Shown: positions 17,073-26,816 of the stretch, piece by piece
Position numbering within the stretch: position 1 is the stretch's first letter
Layout: each line of letters opens with the position of its first letter
Source: an uncultured Sphingomonadaceae bacterium
Lineage (GTDB): Bacteria > Pseudomonadota > Alphaproteobacteria > Sphingomonadales > Sphingomonadaceae
Assembly (NCBI GenBank): GCA_947488625.1
Contig: CANKZR010000001.1
Span: forward strand, 248,001 to 312,000
Length of the DNA stretch: 64,000 nucleotides
Direction: 5' to 3'
The notes under the pieces: model-generated
What the model saw: the letters and a program-made list of their open reading frames with translations, nothing else
The model's database searches: none
What the model was told of the DNA's origin: nothing
Translations under genes and position numbers: made by a program

Positions 17073-18089
17073 TCAGCCTCTCACAAGGCCCAGGGCATCG
17101 TAGGCGGCATCCAGCGTCGGCGTGCCGAGTTCGCGCGCCTGCGCGGCGCCGCGCGCAAGGATCGCATCCAGTTGCTCGCGATCATCCTTTAGCTCCACAA
17201 AACGGTCACGGATCGGGCCGAGCGTGCTCACCATCTTTTCCGCAAGGGCGGGCTTGAACTGACCAAACCCCTGTCCGCCGTGTTCGGCCAGCACGGCCTC
17301 CGGCGTGGTTTCGCCGAGGGCAGCGTAGATGGTGACGAGGTTGAGCGCCTCTGGCCGATCGTCCAGACCGTCCACTTCGCTTGGCAACGGTTCGGGATCG
17401 GTTTTCGCCTTCTTCACCTTCTGCGCCATCGTATCGGCATCATCGGCCAATTCGATCCGGCTCATCTCTGAAGGATCGGACTTGCTCATCTTCTTCGATC
17501 CGTCACGCAGGCTCATGATGCGCGCGGCCTTTGGCGGAATAAACGGTTCGGGCAGGGTGAATACGGGCTTCTCCTCGCTGGCGAAGTCGTTGTTGAACTT
17601 CTGCGCGATGTCGCGCGCCAGTTCCAGGTGCTGCTTCTGGTCGTCACCCACCGGCACATGGGTCGCCTGGTAGAGAAGCACGTCGGCAGCCTGGAGCACG
17701 GGATAGGTGAGCAATGCGGCACTGGCGCTTTCGCGGTTCTTGCCGGCCTTGTCCTTCCACTGCGTCATCCGGTTGAGCCACCCCATTCGCGCGGTTCCGT
17801 TCAGCAGCCACTGCAGTTCCGGATGGGCGGGCACCTGGGCCTGGTTGAACAATACGCAACGCGCCGGGTCCAGCCCGCACGCAACAAGTGCTGCGGCCAT
17901 TTCCAGCGTGTTGGATCTCAGCTCCGCCGGATTGTGCGGCATGCTAAGGGCGTGAAGGTCGGCGAGGAAGAACAGGCACCTGGAATCGCCTTCCATATCG
18001 TCCTGCATCTTCACCCAGTTGCGGATCGCACCAAGATAGTTGCCCAGATGCAGATTTCCGGTTGGCTGGATTCCCGATACGACGATCAT
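17073..18089 (-). CDS. trpS: tryptophanyl-tRNA synthetase
   Basis: Class I aminoacyl-tRNA synthetase charging tRNA-Trp. The start at 18089 gives 338 residues, the family size, and overlaps the murJ stop as ATGA. The N-terminus MIVVSGIQPTGNLHLGNYLG contains the HIGH-type motif, and KMSKSDPSEM is the KMSKS loop. The frame is open further upstream within murJ, but that part is not trpS. The coupling to murJ suggests one transcript. A small hairpin overlaps the stop codon near 17054-17084. Confidence 0.98.
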   Translation of the reverse strand: MIVVSGIQPTGNLHLGNYLGAIRNWVKMQDDMEGDSRCLFFLADLHALSMPHNPAELRSNTLEMAAALVACGLDPARCVLFNQAQVPAHPELQWLLNGTARMGWLNRMTQWKDKAGKNRESASAALLTYPVLQAADVLLYQATHVPVGDDQKQHLELARDIAQKFNNDFASEEKPVFTLPEPFIPPKAARIMSLRDGSKKMSKSDPSEMSRIELADDADTMAQKVKKAKTDPEPLPSEVDGLDDRPEALNLVTIYAALGETTPEAVLAEHGGQGFGQFKPALAEKMVSTLGPIRDRFVELKDDREQLDAILARGAAQARELGTPTLDAAYDALGLVRG

Positions 18090-19756
18090 GGTGCTTTGGG
18101 CTCTCTCTTCTTCATGAAAATGGTGATTCTCTCGCGGCTGATTGCGCCGATGGCGAAGGCGACGCCGAAATAGACCACGACAGCGCAGACGACGAGCGTC
18201 GCCAGCGCCAGCAACCGCGCGAACAAGCCAGCGGCATAGTAGTCCACTAGCAAGTCGCGCGTGTAGAACAAGGCCGCGCCCATCGCCGCAGCGGCGACAA
18301 GCTGCCGGGCGAGACGACCCAGCAGAGGCCAGTCGAGCCGGTAATACCCACGCGCACGAAGGACCGCGTAAAGTATCGCACAATTAAGCCACGCGCCAAT
18401 CACGCTGGCGGCGGCTATGCCGGGAACGCCGTAGCCTAGGGATTCGATTGTCAGCAGCGGTAGGTCTAGCGCGTAGTCGACGATGGCGATCGGGCCGCCG
18501 ACCACAAGGCCGACGTTCCAGATACATACGCCGACGAACACCACCAGCGCGGCAAATGCGGCCCAAACCGGCGTGCGCGTATCGCTGCGGGCATAGAAGC
18601 TGGGGACCAGCACCTTTACCAGTACATAGGCGGGAAGACCCGCCACCAGCACCGCCAGCACATTGCCGGTCATCGCGGCATCGGCGGCATCGAAGCGGCC
18701 GCCCTGGAAGATCATGGTGATGAAGGGGATGGCGCACACCGCCAGCGCCACGGCGGCGGGCAGGGTCAGCAGCATTCCTAGTTCGATGGCATTTGACTGG
18801 ATGCGCGCCGCCCCTTGCTTGTCATTCGCGCCCACGAACTTGGAGAGCGTGGGCAGGATCGCGGTGGAAAGCGCGATGCCGATGATGCCCAGCGGCAACT
18901 GGTTCAGCCGGTCGGCATAGTTCATCCAGCTGATCGCGCTGCCTTCAAGCTGGTTGAGGAAGTAGACCTGCAACAGCGTATTGATCTGGTAGGCACCGCC
19001 GCCGATGGCCGCAGGCAGGGCTATGATACCCAGCCGCTTCACTTCGGGCGTCAACCTGGGCCGGGTGATCCAGCGCGGGCGGAAACCCTCAACATGCGCC
19101 CAGTAGAGCAGCCAGCCCAGTTGCAGCACACCGGCCGCGGGAATGGCCCAGGCAACGACATAGCCCATCGCCTCCACACTGCTTTCCACCCCATACGTTG
19201 CTTCCACGCCCAGCAGCGTGGCGATCAGCACGAGGTTCAGGATGATGGGAAAGCTAGCGCCGGGACCGAAGCGGGAGACGGAGTTCAACATCCCCGTAAG
19301 CAGCGTGACGATGCTGACGAGGAATATGTAGGGAAACATGATCCGTGCGAAATCGACCGAGTAATCGAAAGTGGCAGGTTCGATGGGCTTGTCCGACAGC
19401 AGCCAGATCACACCTGGCATGGCGATCTCGAATATCGCGGTGAGCGCGATCAGCACCGGCACGAAAACGGAGATCACGTCCTGCGAGAACGTGCGGGCCT
19501 GCGCCAATCCATCCTCGCCGTCATCGCCCGTTTCTGCGTGCAGGCGCTTGGAAAACATCGGCACGAAGGCCGCCGAGAAGGCACCCTCGGCAAACAGGCG
19601 GCGGAACACGTTGGGAATGATCAGCGCCTGGAACCAGGCATCGGTCACTTCATTAGCGCCCAGCACGCGCGCGAAAATCATTTCGCGCGCCATGCCTGCC
19701 ACCCGGCTCACCATGGTGAGCGAGCCGATGGTTCCCACGTTCCTGAGCAGGCTCAT
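18086..19756 (-). CDS. murJ: lipid II flippase MurJ
   Basis: Flips lipid II across the inner membrane for peptidoglycan synthesis (MOP superfamily). The 556 residues begin SLLRNVGTIGSLTMVSRVAG, followed by DAWFQALIIPNVFRRLFAEGAF, which is the strongly conserved MurJ N-terminal region with the functional Arg residues. About 14 hydrophobic helices are visible, as expected for the family. It lies 31 bases downstream of secB and is translationally coupled to trpS. Confidence 0.97.
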   Translation of the reverse strand: MSLLRNVGTIGSLTMVSRVAGMAREMIFARVLGANEVTDAWFQALIIPNVFRRLFAEGAFSAAFVPMFSKRLHAETGDDGEDGLAQARTFSQDVISVFVPVLIALTAIFEIAMPGVIWLLSDKPIEPATFDYSVDFARIMFPYIFLVSIVTLLTGMLNSVSRFGPGASFPIILNLVLIATLLGVEATYGVESSVEAMGYVVAWAIPAAGVLQLGWLLYWAHVEGFRPRWITRPRLTPEVKRLGIIALPAAIGGGAYQINTLLQVYFLNQLEGSAISWMNYADRLNQLPLGIIGIALSTAILPTLSKFVGANDKQGAARIQSNAIELGMLLTLPAAVALAVCAIPFITMIFQGGRFDAADAAMTGNVLAVLVAGLPAYVLVKVLVPSFYARSDTRTPVWAAFAALVVFVGVCIWNVGLVVGGPIAIVDYALDLPLLTIESLGYGVPGIAAASVIGAWLNCAILYAVLRARGYYRLDWPLLGRLARQLVAAAAMGAALFYTRDLLVDYYAAGLFARLLALATLVVCAVVVYFGVAFAIGAISRERITIFMKKREPKAP

Positions 19757-19787
19757 ACGATCAACCGCCCGCTATCGCACTGGTGGC

Positions 19788-20330
19788 TCAGCCTTCGCTG
19801 CCAGCGGGCGCATCGCCAGCCGGAACGCCGCCTTGGCCCTGTTCCGCTGTGCGCTGCTGCTGCATGCGCTGCACGTAAAGACCGTTGAAATCGATGGGAT
19901 CCAGCATCAGCGGCGCAAAACCTGCATCGCGGATCGCATCGGAAACGACACGGCGCGCGAATGGGAACAGCAGGCGCGGGGCTTCGGCGTAGGTGAATGC
20001 GTGGCTTTGCGCTTCGTTCATGTTGCGAATGCCCACAAGGCCGCAATAGGCAAGGTCCACGATATAGGCCGTGCCGGCTTCCATCTTGGCGGTGACGGTG
20101 ATTTTCAGTTCCACCTCGGTCACATCGTCGCTTGCAGGCTTGGCACCGATATTGAACTGCACGTCCATCTGCGGCTGATCCTGCCAGCGGTAGGACTGCG
20201 GTGCGTTCGGGTTCTCGACCGACAGATCCTTCACATACTGGGTAATGACGCCGGCCACAGGGGCAGTATCGTTGCCGTTGGGTGCGGCTGCATCGTCGAG
20301 ATTCTTGAGAACGTCGCCTTCTTCGGCCAT
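19788..20330 (-). CDS. secB: protein-export chaperone SecB
   Basis: Cytosolic tetrameric chaperone that holds precursors unfolded and delivers them to SecA. The 180 residues include YVKDLSVENPNAP, DVQFNIGAK, VELKITVTAK, DLAYCGLVGI and PFARRVVSDAIRDAGF, all SecB hallmarks, with an Ala/Gly-rich variable tail. It is divergent from the Tim44-domain gene, as in many alphaproteobacteria. The 233-base gap upstream contains an 8-base inverted repeat (20360-20367 with 20388-20395). Confidence 0.97.
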   Translation of the reverse strand: MAEEGDVLKNLDDAAAPNGNDTAPVAGVITQYVKDLSVENPNAPQSYRWQDQPQMDVQFNIGAKPASDDVTEVELKITVTAKMEAGTAYIVDLAYCGLVGIRNMNEAQSHAFTYAEAPRLLFPFARRVVSDAIRDAGFAPLMLDPIDFNGLYVQRMQQQRTAEQGQGGVPAGDAPAGSEG

Positions 20331-20563
20331 GATGGTATCGTCTTTCGCTATAAGGTTGTGCGCGCCGGATTCGCGCGTGAATACGCTCGGCGCGCGCCTA
20401 TCATCTGTTTATCGCCGCCGCAATGCCGCGACGAAGCGGGGCTGGCGTGCTTCATGCCTACTTAAGACGTGGTTGTTCATTTGATATTGGTACCTATTTC
20501 AGCCACAATACCGAATTACAGCCCGCGATGAATTGAAGCGCGCGGGCAGAATGGGAAAATTGC

Positions 20564-21223
20564 GTGATCGTAGAAATCGTCATCCTCGCCATGATTGCCG
20601 CCTTTCTGGGCATGCGCCTGTATTCGGTGCTGGGCCGACGGGCGGAGCATGAGGAAGAGGTTATTCCTACCAATCGTTTCGACCGGGGTGACGAGGAATC
20701 CGCGCCCCGCACGTTGACGCAGCCTGCTGGCGATTCCGCTCAAGCCGATCGCACGATCGCCGGTTTTCCGCCTGCTGTCGAAATGGGCCTGCGCGAAATT
20801 TCCACCGCGGATCGCAATTTTGAATTGCTCGGCTTCCTCGAAGGCGCCCGGGGCGCTTACGAGGTTGTTCTCGAAGCCTTCTGGCGCGGCGACAAGGACG
20901 AACTTCAGGCATTGTGCGACGATGACGTCTACGAAAGCTTCGCCTCCGTGATCGACGAGCGGGAAGAGGCCGGTATCACCATGGACAACCGCCTGATCCG
21001 GATCGAGGACGTGAAGGTTCATTCCGCCGAGCTGGACGGCAAGATTGCCCGCATTGCCGTGCGCTTCGTGTCCGACATCGCCAGCGTCAGCCGTGACAAG
21101 GATGGCAACGTGGTGGCCGGATCGCTGGATGATGCCGTGGAAAGCCGCGATATCTGGACCTTCAGCCGCGATATACGCAGCGACGATCCGCAGTGGCTTC
21201 TCGACGAGACCGACCAGGACTGA
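20564..21223 (+). CDS. Tim44/TimA domain membrane protein
   Basis: 219 residues starting with GTG. One N-terminal hydrophobic helix (about residues 1-20, IVEIVILAMIAAFLGMRLYS) anchors it to the inner membrane. A charged linker of about 50 residues follows, and then residues 80-215 form a Tim44-like domain with the pattern FLEGARGAYEVVLEAFWRGD and ALCDDDVYESF. The alphaproteobacterial TimA proteins are the relatives of mitochondrial Tim44; their bacterial role is not settled. Its place between secB and mltA fits a link to envelope protein traffic. Confidence 0.88.
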   Translation: MIVEIVILAMIAAFLGMRLYSVLGRRAEHEEEVIPTNRFDRGDEESAPRTLTQPAGDSAQADRTIAGFPPAVEMGLREISTADRNFELLGFLEGARGAYEVVLEAFWRGDKDELQALCDDDVYESFASVIDEREEAGITMDNRLIRIEDVKVHSAELDGKIARIAVRFVSDIASVSRDKDGNVVAGSLDDAVESRDIWTFSRDIRSDDPQWLLDETDQD

Positions 21224-21237
21224 TAGCGGCCCGGCGC

Positions 21238-22419
21238 GTGACTCATTCGCGCCTTCTTCTCGGCATCGTAGCCATCGGGCTGGTTGCTGCCTGTTCAAGC
21301 ATCATTCCCGAAGGCCAGCCGCAGCAGCCACCGGCCATTCCAGTCGCGCCAAATGCCGCCAGTCTTGGCGTATCTGCCGGCCCTGCGTTCGACAGCCTCG
21401 CGATCAGCGCCGTGGATGCCAGTCACGCGCTGGACGCGTTCGTTGCCAGCTGCCATGTGCCCCAACGACGCGATGATGTGTCTGGCCTTACGCGGCAGGG
21501 GGATTGGGCAGAGCCATGTGATGCCGCCGCCAACTGGCGGCGCGACGATGCCCGGCGCTTCTTCGGCAGCTATTTCACACCGGTGGTGGTTGGCGATGGG
21601 CAGGGCTTTGCGACCGGCTATTTCGAACCGCAGATTGTCGGCAGCGCCACGCGGCGTCCAGGTCTGGACGTGCCCGTCTATGCCGTGCCGCATGATCTCG
21701 AACGGTGTTGGCGCGATGGTACGCCCATGTCGCAGCGCGAAGGACGGGCACCGCTTTCCCGCCGCACGCCGGATGGGGCCTGCGTACCCTACTATTCGCG
21801 CGCCGAAATAGATGATGGCGCACTGGCCGGGCGCGGACTGGAAATCGGTTGGGCGGCGGACCCGGTGGAATTCTTCTTCCTGCAAATCCAGGGTTCTGGC
21901 CAGCTTGTCGCGCCTGACGGGCAGATTACGCGCATTGGCTATGCGGCGCAGAACGGCAAGGCATACACCGGTATCGGTCGCCTCATGCGAGAGCGCGGGC
22001 TGATCGGTCCGGGCACGCAGTATGCCACTTCCATGCAAGGCATCATGCAATACCTGCGTGACCATCCGGCGCAGGGCCGCGCCATAATGCGAGAGAACGA
22101 AAGCTGGATATTCTTCCGCGTACTGGAAGGACCAGGGCCCATCGGCTCCATCGGCGTGCCCGTTTCGGCGGAGAACAGCGTGGCTGTCGATCCCGGTTTC
22201 GTACCCTACGGGGCTCCTGTGATCCTCGATCTGGATCGAGACGAGGCGGACGGGCTGTGGGTGGCGCAGGATACCGGCGGCGCGATCAAGGGTGCAAACC
22301 GGTTCGACACGTTCTGGGGGGCAGGCACGCGCGCACGCGATATCGCCGGTGGCATGAGCGGGCGCGGACGTGCGCTGGTGCTGCTTCCGAGAGAGGCTGC
22401 GAACAGGCTGATACCATGA
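21238..22419 (+). CDS. mltA: membrane-bound lytic murein transglycosylase A
   Basis: Outer-membrane lipoprotein that cleaves peptidoglycan glycan strands to 1,6-anhydro muropeptides. The GTG at 21238 is chosen because it gives a short signal peptide with the lipobox LVAAC; an earlier ATG would overlap the Tim44 gene. The 393 residues show GYFEPQIVGS, FFLQIQGSGQL, and the C-terminal 3D domain with AVDPGFVPYGAPV, QDTGGAIKGANRFDTFWG and the catalytic-type Asp in ARDIAG. It follows the Tim44 gene by 14 bases and overlaps smr by ATGA. Confidence 0.95.
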   Translation: MTHSRLLLGIVAIGLVAACSSIIPEGQPQQPPAIPVAPNAASLGVSAGPAFDSLAISAVDASHALDAFVASCHVPQRRDDVSGLTRQGDWAEPCDAAANWRRDDARRFFGSYFTPVVVGDGQGFATGYFEPQIVGSATRRPGLDVPVYAVPHDLERCWRDGTPMSQREGRAPLSRRTPDGACVPYYSRAEIDDGALAGRGLEIGWAADPVEFFFLQIQGSGQLVAPDGQITRIGYAAQNGKAYTGIGRLMRERGLIGPGTQYATSMQGIMQYLRDHPAQGRAIMRENESWIFFRVLEGPGPIGSIGVPVSAENSVAVDPGFVPYGAPVILDLDRDEADGLWVAQDTGGAIKGANRFDTFWGAGTRARDIAGGMSGRGRALVLLPREAANRLIP

Positions 22420-22985
22420 GCCGCGCACCAAGGGGCCTCTCGCCCGAAGAGAGCGCGCTGTGGAACAAGGTTGCGTCCACGGTGAAGCCGCTGGAGGCGC
22501 GGCCCGCAACAAAGCCCGATCCGGTAAAGCCTGCGCCGCCTGCGCCTGTGACACAAGCCAAGCGACTGAAGGGCAGGGTTCCTCAACCACTACCTCCCAA
22601 GGCCGCAAAACCCCCTGCTTCGCCGCCGCCGCTTTCGACGCCAGGTCTCGATTCGCACTGGGAGCGTCGCCTGTCACGAACAGGCACCGACCCAGATTTC
22701 ACGCTGGACTTGCATGGCCACACGCTGGACCAGGCATACCGGAGGCTGGATGCGGGTTTGATGCAGGCCAAGGCAATGAATGCGCGACTTGTGCTGGTGA
22801 TTACCGGCAAGCCGCGCCCGGTGGATGCGGCAGACAGAGGGCACAGGCGCGGGGCGATAAGGGCAAAAATCCTCGACTGGCTGGCCGCAGGTAGCCACGC
22901 CTCCGACATCGCAGCCATCAGAAAGGCGCACCGCCGCCACGGTGGCGAGGGTGCGCTGTATCTGGTGCTGCGGCGGCGGCGTTAG
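22416..22985 (+). CDS. Smr domain nuclease-like protein
   Basis: 189 residues, start at 22416 coupled to mltA by ATGA. Residues 1-95 are a Pro/Lys/Ala-rich disordered arm. The Smr domain spans about 97-189 with the DLHGHTLDQAYRRL motif and RLVLVITGK. Free-standing Smr proteins are proposed endonucleases acting on DNA or mRNA, including ribosome-collision responses. The usual GKG motif reads GKP here, followed by a basic loop, so activity should not be assumed. The C-terminus is rich in arginine. Confidence 0.88.
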   Translation: MSRAPRGLSPEESALWNKVASTVKPLEARPATKPDPVKPAPPAPVTQAKRLKGRVPQPLPPKAAKPPASPPPLSTPGLDSHWERRLSRTGTDPDFTLDLHGHTLDQAYRRLDAGLMQAKAMNARLVLVITGKPRPVDAADRGHRRGAIRAKILDWLAAGSHASDIAAIRKAHRRHGGEGALYLVLRRRR

Positions 22986-23018
22986 CGTCCACTCCGGCCG
23001 CCCCTATCCCATGAGCCA

Positions 23019-23555
23019 CTATCCCATGAGCATGGTGTTCATCAGGCGGCCCGGCAGGGCGAAGGCCACGATGCCCGGAATCATCAACGCCGTCAGATAG
23101 GTGACCACCAGATGCTTCTTGTGTCCGGCGATATCGCCCTTGCGTGCGGTGGCGACGGTTTTCCAGGCTGCATGGAACGTGATCGGCACGAAAACATGGA
23201 TGAAGCTGAAACCGCCGGTCGACTGGATGAAAATCGCGCTGGTGGCCGTGATCAGCATCAGGACCAACCACACTTTGCCAAGCTGCCTGTGCAATTTCGT
23301 GCCTTTGCGCGCCAGCAACAGGAAGCCACCCAGCGGGACCGCGGGCAACACGGTCGCGACGTGGATGATGACGGGCAGCTTGGCGTAGTGATGCAGGTTG
23401 TCCACCAGTCCGAACGCCGCGCGACCCAGCGCGATCACGATGAAGAAGCACATTGTGAAACATGCGATCGACACCAGCGTGCGGGCCACGGGGCCGATAT
23501 CGAAACCGGGCTGCGCAGCGGGGGAGGTGGTGAAGGGCAGGCTAAGAGTGGTCAT
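23019..23555 (-). CDS. DUF2306-like membrane protein
   Basis: 178 residues with the start at 23555, where the frame leaves noncoding-looking sequence. Four hydrophobic helices are visible. Conserved-looking histidines occur in HHYAKLPVIIHVATVLPA, at the RKGTKLHRQLGKVW loop, in FIHVFVPITFHAAW and in DIAGHKKH. This His-rich four-helix layout matches DUF2306 and could bind heme or metal; no function is established. It is divergent from the LytTR regulator over about 155 bases, a pairing that suggests the regulator controls it. Confidence 0.8.
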   Translation of the reverse strand: MTTLSLPFTTSPAAQPGFDIGPVARTLVSIACFTMCFFIVIALGRAAFGLVDNLHHYAKLPVIIHVATVLPAVPLGGFLLLARKGTKLHRQLGKVWLVLMLITATSAIFIQSTGGFSFIHVFVPITFHAAWKTVATARKGDIAGHKKHLVVTYLTALMIPGIVAFALPGRLMNTMLMG

Positions 23556-23711
23556 TCGCGGTCTCCATCGAAGTTCGTGGAAACCGTTCTGGCCGATGCC
23601 CGGTGGGCCGCAATCGCAAAACCGTGAACGGGGCGCTGCCTTCGTGAAAGGGGCGCATTTCCCGGCAATTGCCACTTTACGAAGCGCGAATGGGCAGTAG
23701 GCTTGCCCCCA

Positions 23712-24539
23712 ATGAGTAGCTCAACCCACGGCAGCGGCGCACGTCTGGCGCGCCAGATCATCATTGATATCGCCGTCTTGCTGGCAATCGGTGCGGTCTT
23801 GGGCATTCTGGCGCCGCTGGGCACGGGGTACATGAGCCTGCCCGCACGCATGGCCTACTGGATGTTGATGGCGGTGGCCGGGTACCTTTTCTACAAGCCG
23901 ATCGGCGCCATTGTCTTGCGGCTGGGGCCGAAACTGGATCTTCCCCCGTGGTTTCTCTGGTGTGCAGCGGTGCTGATCGCATCGCTGCCCATGGCGATAC
24001 TGGTGTGGTTCGTGAATGCGGGCCGTGGCCCTGTGCCGATCCCTGCGCTGGACGTGGCCCTGACCCACTACTTTGCCGTCGCGGTAGTGGGCGCGGTAAT
24101 CACGATCATGTTCAACCTGCTGCCCGCCACGCGAACCGGCTCGACCGGTGCAATGCCCGTAGCCAGTCCTTCCCCGCCACCTCCTGTGCCGGACGCTCCT
24201 GAACCGCAGGCGAACTTTCAAAATCCTTCCCCACGGTTTCTCGACCGCCTGCCTGCCGCAATCGGCACGGACCTGATCGCGCTGGAGATGGAGGATCATT
24301 ACGTGCGCGCCCATACCGCATTGGGTAGCGAGCTGGTGCTCATGCGCATGCGCGATGCCGTGGCAGAGTTGGACGGTATCGAGGGCGAGCAGGTTCACCG
24401 CAGCTGGTGGGTCGCGCGCGGTGCGGTAGCGGATGTGAAGCGGGAGGGGCGAAACGTGCGGCTGGTGCTGGACAACGGGATCGAGGCCCCCGTCAGCCGC
24501 GCCAACCTTCCCGTGCTGAAACAACGCGGCTGGATATGA
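23712..24539 (+). CDS. membrane-anchored LytTR family regulator
   Basis: 275 residues from the ATG at 23712. The N-terminal half holds four hydrophobic helices (about residues 13-140), then a Pro-rich linker (PSPPPPVPDAPEP). The C-terminal 95 residues are a LytTR DNA-binding domain: DLIALEMEDHYVRAHTALGS, MRMRDAVAELD, and VHRSWWVARGAVADVKREG. There is no receiver domain, so it is a one-component membrane regulator. Such proteins are common in sphingomonads. A terminator shared with katG lies downstream. Confidence 0.9.
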   Translation: MSSSTHGSGARLARQIIIDIAVLLAIGAVLGILAPLGTGYMSLPARMAYWMLMAVAGYLFYKPIGAIVLRLGPKLDLPPWFLWCAAVLIASLPMAILVWFVNAGRGPVPIPALDVALTHYFAVAVVGAVITIMFNLLPATRTGSTGAMPVASPSPPPPVPDAPEPQANFQNPSPRFLDRLPAAIGTDLIALEMEDHYVRAHTALGSELVLMRMRDAVAELDGIEGEQVHRSWWVARGAVADVKREGRNVRLVLDNGIEAPVSRANLPVLKQRGWI

Positions 24540-24549
24540 TCCGCCTATG

Positions 24550-24582
24550 AAAAAGGCCCCCGGCATCGCTGCCGAGGGCCTT
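24550..24582 (-). terminator. Rho-independent terminator of katG
   Basis: Arms at 24553-24565 and 24570-24582 pair over a TCGC loop with one mismatch in 13. On the minus strand the hairpin is followed by five T residues. It lies 20 bases after the katG stop and may also stop the convergent LytTR transcript. Confidence 0.85.
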
Positions 24583-24602
24583 CTCCCTGCGGATCATTTC
24601 GA

Positions 24603-26795
24603 TCAGAAGCGACCGGCGTTCATCACCTTCGTCCAGGCTGAGACGAAAATTTCGACGAACCGTTTCTCGCCGCCATTTTCGGCGAACACTTCAGCCACGG
24701 CGCGCAACTGCGAATTGGAGCCGAACACCAGGTCGGTTCGCGTGGCGCGCCATTTTTCTTCACCCGACTTGCGGTCCTTGCCGATGAATTCTTCGTCACC
24801 GCTTTCATCGACCACTTCCCAGATCGTGCCCATTTCCAGCAGGTTCACGAAGAAGTCGTTCGACAGCACGCCCGGACGATCGGTGAATACGCCGATACTG
24901 TTGCCGTGCTGGGTGTGCTTGGTAACGGCGCCCAGTGCCCGCATCCCGCCTACCAACGCTGTCATTTCGGGGATCGAGAGGCCCAGTAGATGGGCACGGT
25001 CGATCAACATTTCTTCCGTCTTCACCGAAGCCTTGGTCTTCAGGTAGTTACGGAAACCGTCGGCGAAAGGCTCCAGCGGCTCGAAGCTCTCGGCATCGGT
25101 ATGCTCCTCGCCCGCGTCACCGCGACCGGTGGATACATCGACGTTGACCGAGTGGCCGCCATCCTTTGCCGCCTTCTCGATTGCTGCAGCACCGGCCAGC
25201 ACGATGGCATCGGCCATGGAGATGTTGCCACGCAACTCCTCCAGCTTGTTCAGCACCTTGCCGAGTTCTTCAGGATCGTTGACCTCCCAGTCCTTTTGCG
25301 GGGCCAGCCGCACACGGGCACCGTTGGCACCGCCGCGATGGTCCGAATTGCGGTAGGTAGAGGCCGAAGCCCAGGCCGCCTTGACCAGTTCGGAAATGGT
25401 CAGGCCGCTATCCAGCACCTTGTTCTTGAACGACGATACGTCGCTGTCGGACACGGTGCTGCCTTCGGGAACGGGGTCCTGCCAGATCAGGTCTTCTTCC
25501 GGCACTTCCGGGCCGAGGTAGCGTTCCTTCGGCCCCATGTCGCGGTGAGTCAGCTTGAACCACGCGCGGGCGAAGGCATCGTCCAGCGCGGCCTGGTCGT
25601 CACGGAAGCGTTCGGAAATCTTGCGATATTCCGGGTCACGCTTCAGCGCCATGTCGGCCGTGGTCATGATGGTGGGAACCTTCTTCGAAGGATCGCGCGC
25701 ATCGGGCGCCATGTCTTCGGGTTCGGGATTGATAGGCGTCCACTGGTGAGCACCGGCCGGGCTTTTCGTCAGTTCATATTCGTACTTGAACAGCAGACGG
25801 AAATAGTCGCCTCCCCACTGCGTGGGGTTGGGCGTCCACGCGCCTTCGATGCCCGAGGTGGTGATGTGGCCGTTGCCGATTTCCTCGGGGTCGGTCATCC
25901 AGCCAAAGCCCATGTGGTGCAGGTTCTCACCCTCGGGTGCCTTGCCGAACTTGTCGGAAGGTTCTGCGCCGTGGCACTTGCCGAACGCATGGCCGCCAGC
26001 CGTGAGCGCGACGGTTTCCTCGTCGTTCATGGCCATGCGGGCAAAGGTTTCGCGCATGTCGCGGGCCATGCCCTCGGCATCGTGCGGATCGCCGCCCGGG
26101 CCTTCCGGGTTGACGTAGATCAGACCCATCTGGATCGCCGCGAGCGGATTTTCCAGCGCCTTGCCTTCATCGGGAATAATGCGGGTTTCCACGCCTTCGT
26201 CGACCCACTGGTCCTCAGAGCCCCAGTAAACCATCTCCGGCTCGAACACGTCCTCGCGCCCGCCGCCAAAACCGAACACGGGGCCGCCCATGCTCTCGAT
26301 CGCGACATTGCCCGTCAGGATGAACAGATCAGCCCAGCTGATGTTCTTGCCGTACTTTTGCTTGATCGGCCACAACAGGCGGCGCGCCTTGTCGAGGTTG
26401 CCGTTATCGGGCCAGGAGTTGAGCGGGGCAAAACGCTGCTGGCCGCTGGAGGAGCCGCCGCGCCCGTCGCCGGTGCGATAGGTGCCCGCAGCGTGCCATG
26501 CCATGCGGATGAAGAAGGGGCCGTAGTGGCCATAGTCCGCTGGCCACCAATCCTGGCTGTCGGTCATCAATGCCTTGATGTCAGCTTTCAGCGCGTTGTA
26601 ATCCAGCGTGTTGAAAGCCTCGGCGTAGTTGAAATCCTCGTCCAGCGGATTGGCGGACTTGCCGTCTTCCGTCAGAATATCGAGCTGTAGTGCATCGGGC
26701 CACCAATCACGGTTGGTGCGGCCCAGCAGGTTGCGCGTGCCACCATTCCCACTGAAAGGGCATCCGCCGGAAATCGAACCTGTTTCTGCGTCCAT
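24603..26795 (-). CDS. katG: catalase-peroxidase KatG
   Basis: Heme enzyme that degrades hydrogen peroxide. The start at 26795 follows GAGGAGAG at good spacing and gives 730 residues, the family size; an upstream ATG at 26882 is not supported. Distal residues Arg97, Trp100 and His101 are in [22 protein letters not shown] supplies the Tyr and the downstream MAMNDEET the Met of the Met-Tyr-Trp cross-link. [11 protein letters not shown] carries the proximal His. The C-terminal half is the inactive duplicated peroxidase domain. It stands with ahpF and ahpC as a peroxide-defence block. Confidence 0.98.
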   Translation of the reverse strand: MDAETGSISGGCPFSGNGGTRNLLGRTNRDWWPDALQLDILTEDGKSANPLDEDFNYAEAFNTLDYNALKADIKALMTDSQDWWPADYGHYGPFFIRMAWHAAGTYRTGDGRGGSSSGQQRFAPLNSWPDNGNLDKARRLLWPIKQKYGKNISWADLFILTGNVAIESMGGPVFGFGGGREDVFEPEMVYWGSEDQWVDEGVETRIIPDEGKALENPLAAIQMGLIYVNPEGPGGDPHDAEGMARDMRETFARMAMNDEETVALTAGGHAFGKCHGAEPSDKFGKAPEGENLHHMGFGWMTDPEEIGNGHITTSGIEGAWTPNPTQWGGDYFRLLFKYEYELTKSPAGAHQWTPINPEPEDMAPDARDPSKKVPTIMTTADMALKRDPEYRKISERFRDDQAALDDAFARAWFKLTHRDMGPKERYLGPEVPEEDLIWQDPVPEGSTVSDSDVSSFKNKVLDSGLTISELVKAAWASASTYRNSDHRGGANGARVRLAPQKDWEVNDPEELGKVLNKLEELRGNISMADAIVLAGAAAIEKAAKDGGHSVNVDVSTGRGDAGEEHTDAESFEPLEPFADGFRNYLKTKASVKTEEMLIDRAHLLGLSIPEMTALVGGMRALGAVTKHTQHGNSIGVFTDRPGVLSNDFFVNLLEMGTIWEVVDESGDEEFIGKDRKSGEEKWRATRTDLVFGSNSQLRAVAEVFAENGGEKRFVEIFVSAWTKVMNAGRF

Positions 26796-26816
26796 AATTC
26801 TCTCCTCTTCATCATC

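Noticed and set aside
17054-17084. Terminator of trpS
   Set aside because: The hairpin GTGAGA...TCTCAC overlaps the trpS stop codon and has no T-tract, so I do not call it.
21295-22677. Open frame of 460 codons on the minus strand opposite mltA and smr
   Set aside because: Antisense to a lipoprotein enzyme with strong motifs; no ribosome site or domain.
24990-26690. Open frame of 566 codons on the plus strand opposite katG
   Set aside because: It is the antisense of a well-supported catalase-peroxidase and shows no motif; long antisense frames are common in GC-rich DNA.
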